6,702 nucleotides of DNA from assembly GCA_900547085.1 (NCBI GenBank), contig URFI01000134.1, forward strand, positions 1-6,702, read 5' to 3'. A program made the position numbers and the translations under genes. The DNA comes from an uncultured Prevotella sp. Lineage in GTDB: Bacteria; Bacteroidota; Bacteroidia; Bacteroidales; Bacteroidaceae. The notes beneath the pieces were generated by a model. That model was given only the letters and a program-made list of their open reading frames with translations. It was not told the origin of the DNA and did not search any database. Shown piece after piece: positions 1 to 5,422 of the stretch (the stretch's first letter is position 1; the number at the start of each line of letters is the position of its first letter).

Positions 1-557
1 GTAACGAGATCCCGTTCCTCCTTCTTGTCAAAGGTGTAGTTTACGCCCAACCCCAAGATGTCTGATTTATTGGCTTGCTGCCGTCTTGCCTTGTCCCATT
101 CGCTCATGAAGTCCTGGAGATGGCTACCGGCGTTTGGAAGTTCCCTATAGTCCTTGAAAAGTGAGACCACGTTTCTGTCTGACGGAATGTATGAGACCTT
201 TGCACGGCGATAACGCCAGCTGCCTTGTGGCATCTTGTATATGAACTTGTTTTCCGCCTTGCTGTTGTCAAAACTAAAATTGACAAAAGGAGACGAATAC
301 TCAATATATGTATCTTCTTTCAGATAGTTTTCCATTCGGTAGTATACCAGAAAGCTGTCTATAAACACTGTGCCTTCTGCAAAATAGTCAGCTGACTGTA
401 AAAGCATGATCCGCTTCTCAACCCAAGAGCAAAAACAGGCAGTTCGAAGCACACATGTTTTTCCCGAACTTTGTAAACCTATGATGAGATTAACAATTCC
501 AAACTCAATATTCGCATTTTGTAATGGACCAAAATTTCGTATAATCAAATGCTTCAT
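1..557 (-). CDS. AAA/ABC-type ATPase, N-terminal 185 residues (runs off the window)
   Basis: The frame from ATG at 557 stays open to the window edge (185 codons), so the gene is partial at its 3' end. The N-terminus MKHLIIRNFGPL followed by Walker A G27-LQSS-GKT34 is the layout of RecF/SMC/OLD-like ATP-binding proteins, where a short beta strand and 'NFGPL' precede the P-loop. A C-F-C-S-W-V-E-K segment (residues 41-48) and Y-I-P-S-D-R-N (123-129) resemble motifs I associate with a family of uncharacterised Bacteroidota AAA ATPases. Walker B and the signature motif would lie beyond the window. It is probably cytosolic. The substrate is unknown; relatives work in DNA repair, in phage defence or as toxin-like ATPases, and nothing here chooses among these. 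The gene has its own promoter and is separated from the B12 operon by a terminator. ATPase identity is firm; function is open. Confidence 0.8.
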   Translation of the reverse strand, partial: MKHLIIRNFGPLQNANIEFGIVNLIIGLQSSGKTCVLRTACFCSWVEKRIMLLQSADYFAEGTVFIDSFLVYYRMENYLKEDTYIEYSSPFVNFSFDNSKAENKFIYKMPQGSWRYRRAKVSYIPSDRNVVSLFKDYRELPNAGSHLQDFMSEWDKARRQQANKSDILGLGVNYTFDKKEERDLV

Positions 558-596
558 TTTTCTTGCTTGATTTTTTGGTATGTGTATCTTGTTTTG

Positions 597-625
597 CAAA
601 AATAACCTTTTTCTTGGTAAACAAG
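597..625 (-). promoter_or_regulatory. Promoter of the AAA ATPase gene
   Basis: Read on the minus strand, 604-597 is TATTTTTG, an exact match to the Bacteroidota -7 element TAnnTTTG. A CTTG at 625-622, 17 nt upstream, is a plausible but short-spaced -33 element. Transcription would start near 590, giving a leader of about 30 nt before the ATG at 557. The leader is A/T-rich and has no clear Shine-Dalgarno sequence, which is normal for the phylum. Confidence 0.55.
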
Positions 626-629
626 AAAA
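609..629. repeat. Inverted repeat overlapping the ATPase promoter
   Basis: TTTTCTTG (609-616) and CAAGAAAA (622-629) form a perfect 8-bp dyad with a 5-nt spacer, covering the putative -33 region of the ATPase promoter. The position suits a repressor or autoregulator operator. The bases are A/T-rich, so chance is a real alternative. Confidence 0.4.
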
Positions 630-743
630 GTTATGTAGAAAACATGCACTGCTTTTTTAGGGGCTAAGCCTAAAGAACCAAAAACTAAGGACCAGGCACA
701 ACACTGCCATGACCCGCTTGCACAACCCCACCCTTATCAACAA

Positions 744-781
744 ACTCGCCACCCGAAACCATGATGTTTCAGGTGGCGAGT
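744..781 (-). terminator. Probable terminator of the btuB-btuG operon
   Basis: Bases 744-759 and 766-781 form a 16-bp stem with one internal mismatch (754/771) and a 6-nt loop. The outer ten pairs, ACTCGCCACC/GGTGGCGAGT, are perfect and GC-rich. It lies about 57 nt beyond the btuG stop on the minus strand. The following sequence is TTTGTTG rather than a full U-run, so termination may be incomplete. The rest of 558-838 holds only the ATPase promoter and no convincing gene. Confidence 0.65.
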
Positions 782-838
782 GAGAATATTTCAGGAAAGT
801 TGCGTTGCAATAAACGCCCTATCCTCTTTCGAGTTGCT

Positions 839-1951
839 TTATTGGTAGTCGAACACCATGCCCGTAGCTCCTACTCCTATTGCCAAAGTATGCAGCAACT
901 TGCCCGATGCGTTGTACACGTTTACATAGCCAGCACCACCATAATCAGGGTAATGAGTCTCTGGATTCAGCTTGTATGACATGATGTAGACATAGCCCGT
1001 CACTGGGTCTACCGCCATCGCCGATGGTGCTTCCACCATGGTCGTGGTAAAGGTAGCGGTCTTGTCCGCACGCACATCGTACACATTGTAGGTTACAGGT
1101 GTGGCTGGGTTGGTGTAAGGCGCATTGATGGTGTAGATTTTTTCTGCCCCTCTTTTATCATTCACTGCCATTAAGGTGGCGTCGCTCACCTTGGTGACCT
1201 GCTTGCCAACCACTTTTATGACACCTGCACCTGTCTGATTCCAATTCTTGTCGTAACTTCCGGCATGCAATACATAAAGGTCGGAGCCGATGAACTTGGC
1301 TGCTACAGGATTGGTGAGATGCTCATTGACAATCATCGTTGTATCGCCCGATGCCACATCTATCACCGACAGGTTGCCTTTTCCATGGCCAAAGTCGCTA
1401 TTGCAAACATACAATTTGCCGTTGTGATAGGCAATGCCATCAGGGGACGAACCTGCCTGATAGGTCTTCTTCAGTCCAAGACTCGCAGTATCAATGGCTG
1501 CCACCACACCACCAAAGGTGGTTACATACACACTACCGTTGGCTGCCACGGCACGACGAGGCGACTTGCCCTTATCGTCGCGTAGGAGTTTTTGCAACTC
1601 AATGCGCTTGATGGCGTGTAAGGTATTCTTGTCAACCACCTCTACCGAGCCTTCACCGTCTACCACAATATACATTTTCGAGCCATAAATAATAGCATCG
1701 TTGACCGTTACGCCAAGATTGCGCCCATTCACCTGACTGAACACATTCTGTGCGGTAGTCCACGTACCCATGTCCACACGCGTGAGTGTTCCAGTGGAAC
1801 CTATCGCCTGCTGACCAGCATTCACAACATAAGCCGCATGGGTTACTTTTTTCAAATCCCGTGGATTTACGTCATCATCGTCATCCTCACACGAGGAAAA
1901 CAAACTAACTCCCATCAGGAGTACTGCCAAACTTAATAAATACTTTTTCAT
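839..1951 (-). CDS. btuG: BtuG-like surface lipoprotein, cobalamin-binding beta-propeller
   Basis: This 370-residue protein starts with a lipoprotein signal (MKKYLL..., lipobox L-F-S-S-C with lipidated Cys21). It is followed at once by E-D-D-D-D-D (22-27), the acidic type of signal that sends Bacteroidota lipoproteins to the cell surface. The remainder is a YncE/DUF5074-type beta-propeller with repeated blade motifs such as 'GSVEVVDKNTLHAIKRI' (101-117), 'GVVAAIDTASLGLKKT', 'GNLSVIDVASGDTTMI' (192-207) and 'GYVNVYNASGKLLHTL' (341-356), plus 'SSPDGIAYHNGKLYVCN' (168-184). In Bacteroides, BtuG proteins of this size bind vitamin B12 extremely tightly and cap BtuB. Position supports this: the start is 10 nt after the btuB stop, under the same cobalamin riboswitch. 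The fold and lipidation are seen in the sequence; the ligand is inferred from family and context. The other possibility is a generic YncE-like propeller serving the same receptor. Confidence 0.82.
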   Translation of the reverse strand: MKKYLLSLAVLLMGVSLFSSCEDDDDDVNPRDLKKVTHAAYVVNAGQQAIGSTGTLTRVDMGTWTTAQNVFSQVNGRNLGVTVNDAIIYGSKMYIVVDGEGSVEVVDKNTLHAIKRIELQKLLRDDKGKSPRRAVAANGSVYVTTFGGVVAAIDTASLGLKKTYQAGSSPDGIAYHNGKLYVCNSDFGHGKGNLSVIDVASGDTTMIVNEHLTNPVAAKFIGSDLYVLHAGSYDKNWNQTGAGVIKVVGKQVTKVSDATLMAVNDKRGAEKIYTINAPYTNPATPVTYNVYDVRADKTATFTTTMVEAPSAMAVDPVTGYVYIMSYKLNPETHYPDYGGAGYVNVYNASGKLLHTLAIGVGATGMVFDYQ

Positions 1952-1961
1952 TTTTGAGTGA

Positions 1962-3941
1962 TTAAAATTTATAATTCATTGTTATTTCTGCATGGATGCC
2001 AGGCATGGGATAGCCTGCCACAATTTGATATTGCTGGTTAAAAATATTCTTGAGGTCGGCACGCACCTGCAATGGATGCTGACACACCCGAAACGTGCGG
2101 TATGCCGTCAAACTCCATTCCTGATACCCTTTCAGGTACGACCCGTCATGATGTTGGTTGTTGAGCCATTTTCCACCTACCCCCACCCATTGCAACGTAA
2201 GGTTGAACCAGCGATTTTGCGCATTGAGCGAACAACCACCAGCGTGAAGAGGCACATAGGCTATCTGATGATTATAATAAGGTGACGATGCCAAGGTGCG
2301 ATTGGCGGCTCGCTGATAGCTGTAGTTTGCCATCAACATCAAGGTGTGCTGGGCATTGGCACGCCATGTGGTTCGCAGCATGGCGTCGATACCCACAATG
2401 CGCACCTTGCCCACATTGACCGTTCGCCACACAAACAAATTATAAGGCACTGCCACTATTTTGTCGGTCACATGGTTCAGATAGCCGTCCAAAGTTGCCC
2501 ACAACTGCACATGGGACAACGACTTGTCAACGGTAACTCCCACATTCAACTGGTCGGTTTGCTCGGGTTTGAGGTCTTTACTGCCATATCTGAAGAAGTA
2601 ATTCTCATTGAAGGTAGGCATTCGGAAGATGTTTTTATACGATGCCCTCACATACAAAGGTTGATGAGGAAATGGTGCCCATGACAATGACAACGACGGA
2701 CTGAGTCGCTTTTGGTTGTCGGCAGCCGTTCCAGCATGTGCACCGTTATGATAAAACGAGCCTAACAGACGAGCTTGCGCCGTCAGTCTTTGTAGCTGAT
2801 ATTTTGCGGTAAAACTTTGCCACACACTGTGTCGATAGGGCTGTATGTCGTTCGTCAAACTGCTATGCAGCTGGTGAAAGGCATAATCGGCGGAATAACT
2901 CAATGCCCAATGCTTGTCAGGACAGAACAACAAGCAAAGCGATGTGTAAGCTTCGTCTTGATGATAGTCGGCATCCATGGGACCACTATGCGATCTACTC
3001 TCTCTATACGAGGTATTGGACTTATCCCACTTGCCCAGCCATTTCATCCTAAAAAAGCGATTGACTTGCCACAGATACTGTGTTTGCACAAAGTAGTTAC
3101 GGGTATCGAGCTGCTCGCTACTCTCGTTGGCGTAATAGCGCACCACGCCAGGCAGCTGCTGGTGGTTGTCATAGAAGTAAGCCTTGACCTTGAGCAGTTG
3201 GTTAGTTTTTGGCATCCAAGCCACATTTCCTTCAGCATGCCCACCCTGCATCCTGCTGTTATTGCGTGTCTGTCGTGTCTTCAACGTGCCATTGCGCAAA
3301 GTATAAGGATAATCGTTGTTGGCAGAAACATAATCGGCAATGACTGAAAAGCGCAAAGGTTGCGACACGTTTTGCTCGTAGCGAAGTGATGGATGGAGAT
3401 AGCCAAACGACCCTACCCCAAGTTGTGCATCGAAATGCGGACGACGGTCGGCACGACTGCCACCCATGGTTTCTATGGACAGCACGGCAGGCGTTGTGGC
3501 TTGTCGGGCAGGGATAAAAATATCTGCATTGTCGCCTATGCTGAGCATGATTTGCGAAACGTGTGCCAACGAATAGCGTGAAAGGTCGATATCGCCTGTC
3601 TGCATGTTGCTGAGCATCACGCCATCGTAGCTCACCCCCGTGTGCTGTGTGCCGAAACCACGCACCGACACCGTCTTCATGCCACCCGCTCCACCGTAAT
3701 CGCGCAAGGTAATTCCCGGTAAACGGTGCAAGGCATCCGCCATCGTGGATACCCCCATGCGCTGCAAATCGTTGTGACCGAGCGTATGAAGCGGAGCCGT
3801 ACTCTGTACAGAGCGATGGCTGCGCAGGCGGGATACTACAACGGTATCCAACACATGAACCTGGTCATGTATCGAATCGCTCTGCGAAAAACCAGACAGG
3901 ACACACGCGCACAACACGAATGTGATGACACACCTTGGCAT
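1962..3941 (-). CDS. btuB: TonB-dependent outer-membrane cobalamin receptor, BtuB type
   Basis: This 659-residue protein imports vitamin B12 (or related corrinoids) through the outer membrane using TonB-ExbBD energy. It has a signal peptide (1 to about 19, hydrophobic VITFVLCACVLSGFS), then a TonB box D-T-V-V-V (32-36). The plug domain spans about 47-155, with 'MADALHRLPGITLRDYG' (67-83) and 'VSVRGFGTQHTGVSYDGV' (91-108). A 22-strand-type barrel follows and ends in the aromatic Phe expected for BAM recognition (N-Y-K-F). Its length is close to Escherichia coli BtuB (about 614). It lacks the N-terminal carboxypeptidase-like domain of SusC proteins. The cobalamin riboswitch just upstream and btuG just downstream make the substrate assignment strong. 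The start ATG at 3941 gives a complete signal peptide; an upstream in-frame ATG at 3968 is closed by a stop after three codons. Confidence 0.92.
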   Translation of the reverse strand: MPRCVITFVLCACVLSGFSQSDSIHDQVHVLDTVVVSRLRSHRSVQSTAPLHTLGHNDLQRMGVSTMADALHRLPGITLRDYGGAGGMKTVSVRGFGTQHTGVSYDGVMLSNMQTGDIDLSRYSLAHVSQIMLSIGDNADIFIPARQATTPAVLSIETMGGSRADRRPHFDAQLGVGSFGYLHPSLRYEQNVSQPLRFSVIADYVSANNDYPYTLRNGTLKTRQTRNNSRMQGGHAEGNVAWMPKTNQLLKVKAYFYDNHQQLPGVVRYYANESSEQLDTRNYFVQTQYLWQVNRFFRMKWLGKWDKSNTSYRESRSHSGPMDADYHQDEAYTSLCLLFCPDKHWALSYSADYAFHQLHSSLTNDIQPYRHSVWQSFTAKYQLQRLTAQARLLGSFYHNGAHAGTAADNQKRLSPSLSLSWAPFPHQPLYVRASYKNIFRMPTFNENYFFRYGSKDLKPEQTDQLNVGVTVDKSLSHVQLWATLDGYLNHVTDKIVAVPYNLFVWRTVNVGKVRIVGIDAMLRTTWRANAQHTLMLMANYSYQRAANRTLASSPYYNHQIAYVPLHAGGCSLNAQNRWFNLTLQWVGVGGKWLNNQHHDGSYLKGYQEWSLTAYRTFRVCQHPLQVRADLKNIFNQQYQIVAGYPMPGIHAEITMNYKF

Positions 3942-3968
3942 GAAACAGTTTTACAATTAAATTTTCAT

Positions 3969-3995
3969 CTATTCGTCTTCCTCGAGCCCGAATAG
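3969..3995 (-). promoter_or_regulatory. Leader hairpin, possible riboswitch expression platform
   Basis: In the btuB leader, CTATTCG (3995-3989 read on the minus strand) pairs perfectly with CGAATAG (3975-3969), leaving a 13-nt loop that contains the purine-rich GAGGAAG. It sits between the aptamer and the coding region and has no U-run after it, so it looks like a translational rather than a terminator device. Its role as the switching element is inferred. Confidence 0.45.
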
Positions 3996-4002
3996 GAACA
4001 TG

Positions 4003-4169
4003 TTGCAACGGCAGGTCTTCTGACTTGCAACCCATCATGCAAACGCCTTCCCGAAAAATTGTCAGTGGCTTTGTGTTCGCATGCGCTGAAGGTTGCTCAC
4101 AGCAGCGGGACTGTTCAGGACTTTCACCTGATTCCCTTTTTCATTCTATCTGTATAGAACCAATTGCAA
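4003..4169 (-). ncRNA. Cobalamin (B12) riboswitch upstream of btuB
   Basis: Read on the minus strand, the conserved elements come in the right order: GGGAAT (4136-4131), GGTGAAAGTCC (4128-4118), AGTCCCGCTGCTGT (4112-4099), the core GCCACTG (4069-4063), GGGAAGGCG near 4052-4044, and the B12 box AAGTCAGAAGACCTGCC (4026-4010). These are the signature segments of the adenosylcobalamin-type aptamer. A 6-bp hairpin TTCTAT/ATAGAA (4144-4159) precedes the first core element. When cobalamin is plentiful such aptamers lower expression of the uptake genes, here btuB and btuG. The end of the B12 box lies 68 nt before the btuB start, and the leader shows no intrinsic terminator, which suggests control of translation. 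Outer limits are approximate. Confidence 0.95.
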
Positions 4170-4172
4170 TTG

Positions 4173-4180
4173 CAAAGATA
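4173..4180 (-). promoter_or_regulatory. -7 element of the riboswitch/btuBG promoter
   Basis: Read on the minus strand this is TATCTTTG, an exact match to Bacteroidota TAnnTTTG. It lies just before the riboswitch, so transcription should start around 4166-4169. No clear TTTG is found at the -33 position (about 4201-4204 reads GTGT), so the upstream element is weak. Confidence 0.6.
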
Positions 4181-4221
4181 CAAAATTCTGTCAGATTAAG
4201 ACACGGAAAACATCAAAATAA

Positions 4222-4245
4222 CAGAACATCCCCATCAATGTTCTG
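4222..4245 (-). terminator. Hairpin between thioesterase and B12 operon, possible terminator
   Basis: CAGAACAT (4222-4229) and ATGTTCTG (4238-4245) form a perfect 8-bp stem with an 8-nt loop. On the minus strand it is followed by TTATTTTGATGTTTT, a loose T-rich stretch. It could end thioesterase transcripts about 105 nt after that gene's stop. Because it lies about 55-75 nt upstream of the predicted btuB transcription start, an operator is also possible. Confidence 0.4.
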
Positions 4246-4298
4246 AACGAAAGCCCATGAGAGCCAAAACCAATAGCATAGAGATTGGGGTGCAAAGT

Positions 4299-4364
4299 CA
4301 ATGGGTTTAGTGGCCAATATCAATGGGTTTGGACACCAAACTCATTGAGTTTAGCGGCGTACTT
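4299..4364. repeat. Three imperfect 22-bp tandem repeats at the thioesterase 3' end
   Basis: CAATGGGTTT occurs at 4299 and again at 4321, and the related CATTGAGTTT at 4343, so the unit length is exactly 22 bp. Copies 1 and 3 also share the following A-G-n-G-G-C. The third copy overlaps the last codons and stop of the thioesterase. The second and third copies fold on each other: CAATGGGTTTGG (4321-4332) and CCAAACTCATTG (4336-4347) make a 12-bp stem with one mismatch and a 3-nt loop. Confidence 0.6.
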
Positions 4365-5133
4365 GAACAAAGAGCAATTTACACCTACAAACTTCCACTT
4401 CTTGAGGCGCTGCTTTTGCGTATTTAGTAATCCTCACACAGTATTCATCGGCACTGGTCTGTTCCAAATAAAAGGCCAATTCATCTCCGCCATAAGCCTC
4501 GGCGACATAGGCCACATCAATCCGCTTGAGCTGATGCGAGCGATGAAAATTCATGTTCCAGAGATTCATGACATGCTCAATGTACTTCACGCTGTTGATG
4601 TGTCCGTTCATGTCAACATCACTATAACAAGTGCCGATGGTGCGTATCCGTTGGGCAGCGTCGGTCATCTTCACACGAGAAGGCTTGTCAATGGGGCATG
4701 ATTTTTCTACCTCAACATACTGACTGACAATTCCATCGTTGACGGTTTGGATGTCGATGGGCTGGCGTGTGTCTGTATCAATCATGGCCCAAACACTACG
4801 TCCATAGCCAAATACTTGCCCACCTTCGTCAACCACCGCAAAATTACGGTTGGTAAAGTATTTCATAACGCCCTCCACCCACGTTTCAACATAGAACTTT
4901 TGATAAGCCGTGGGCATCTCTTCCAACTCGATGGCCAGACGAGAGAGCACCCAAGTTTTGTGAAGCGGATGGAGAGCGGTCATGCCGTAACCACGGTCAT
5001 TGGAGTGGAAATCAGCGGCATTGAGCAGAATATTTCCCAAACGGCCAATGAACAGCCGCTGAGAGAAGTCGCAATGGAAGGGTTCTGACAGGAAGGGATA
5101 GCGTCCAACCTTACTTAAAAGATTCGTTTTCAT
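4351..5133 (-). CDS. Acyl-ACP thioesterase (FatA/FatB-like, double hotdog)
   Basis: Taken from the ATG at 5133, this is a 260-residue cytosolic enzyme that should hydrolyse acyl-acyl carrier protein, releasing a free fatty acid and ending chain elongation. The N-terminal hotdog domain (about 15-145) carries the family motif H-K-T-W-V-L-S-R (58-65). The C-terminal hotdog has 'YSDVDMNGHINSVKYIEHV' (170-188), in which D174, N176 and H178 match the D-x-N-x-H catalytic set of plant and bacterial FAT enzymes. The length is typical of bacterial members. The frame stays open up to an ATG at 5211, but the extra 26 residues look like leader sequence, and the best -7 element (5158-5165) lies inside them, so 5133 is preferred. 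There is no signal peptide. It appears to be a single-gene unit; chain-length preference cannot be read. Confidence 0.88.
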   Translation of the reverse strand: MKTNLLSKVGRYPFLSEPFHCDFSQRLFIGRLGNILLNAADFHSNDRGYGMTALHPLHKTWVLSRLAIELEEMPTAYQKFYVETWVEGVMKYFTNRNFAVVDEGGQVFGYGRSVWAMIDTDTRQPIDIQTVNDGIVSQYVEVEKSCPIDKPSRVKMTDAAQRIRTIGTCYSDVDMNGHINSVKYIEHVMNLWNMNFHRSHQLKRIDVAYVAEAYGGDELAFYLEQTSADEYCVRITKYAKAAPQEVEVCRCKLLFVQVRR

Positions 5134-5157
5134 GTTGTTATTGATGTATATGTTTTG

Positions 5158-5165
5158 CAAAGACA
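5158..5165 (-). promoter_or_regulatory. Probable -7 element of the thioesterase gene
   Basis: Read on the minus strand this is TGTCTTTG, one mismatch from TAnnTTTG. It predicts a start near 5153 and a leader of about 20 nt before the ATG at 5133. No good -33 TTTG is seen. It supports the shorter thioesterase start. Confidence 0.4.
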
Positions 5166-5184
5166 TTAGGCTTTGGCGCGAAAT

Positions 5185-5210
5185 TGGGGTTACTATAGAA
5201 TATAACCCCA
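5185..5210. repeat. 8-bp inverted repeat upstream of the thioesterase promoter
   Basis: TGGGGTTA (5185-5192) and TAACCCCA (5203-5210) form a perfect dyad with a 10-nt A/T-rich spacer. It sits about 20 nt upstream of the putative -7 element, where a regulator could bind. The half-sites are G/C-containing, which makes chance less likely than for A/T dyads. The rest of the 5212-5359 spacer shows only a short 7-bp dyad (5247-5253/5264-5270) and no gene. Confidence 0.4.
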
Positions 5211-5359
5211 TTGGATGTACGAATATTTTATCATCCGCAAAATAATCTACTTTGAAGGCGAAAAAAGTAGTTTTCGTTACTTATTCGCTGTTAATGATGG
5301 CATTTCTCATCCTTCCCATTGATAAAAACAGGTAGCATGCGGGCTGTTGGCAGGGCACT

Positions 5360-5397
5360 AAAAAATCCCGATGCTCAATGGATGAACATCGGGATTT
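5360..5397 (-). terminator. Intrinsic terminator of the OmpA-family gene
   Basis: AAATCCCGATG (5363-5373) and CATCGGGATTT (5387-5397) form a perfect 11-bp stem with a 13-nt loop. On the minus strand the hairpin runs into a T6 tract (5365-5360), the classic intrinsic terminator form. It starts about 25 nt after the stop codon. Confidence 0.88.
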
Positions 5398-5422
5398 GAT
5401 GATATTTTAATCTTATGGTTGC

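Noticed and set aside
104..304. Minus-strand open frame of 66 codons near the left edge
   Set aside because: It is out of frame with the ATPase, which reads through the whole region with Walker A and other motifs.
592..601. TTTTGCAAAA palindrome in the ATPase leader as a regulator site
   Set aside because: It is a 10-bp A/T-rich palindrome that arises naturally from the -7 element's TTTG end; no further support.
2817..3347. Plus-strand open frame of 176 codons within btuB
   Set aside because: It lies entirely opposite the btuB barrel, has no promoter of its own and no recognisable domain; a frame opposite a real gene.
4025..4246. Plus-strand open frame of 73 codons across the riboswitch
   Set aside because: The strand opposite shows all the conserved cobalamin aptamer segments, which explains the sequence fully.
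4299..4364. CRISPR-like array
   Set aside because: Units are 22 bp end to end without spacers, only three copies, and imperfect; no cas genes nearby.
4285..4701. Plus-strand open frame of 138 codons opposite the thioesterase
   Set aside because: It overlaps the conserved thioesterase C-terminus and the 22-bp repeats, and its product has no family features.
5134..5211. Longer thioesterase start at 5211
   Set aside because: The 26 extra residues resemble no part of the family, and the likely promoter lies inside them; the start at 5133 gives the normal length.
5247..5270. Short dyad CTACTTT/AAAGTAG as a terminator or operator
   Set aside because: Only 7 A/T-rich pairs with a 10-nt loop and no gene reading into it; too weak to claim.
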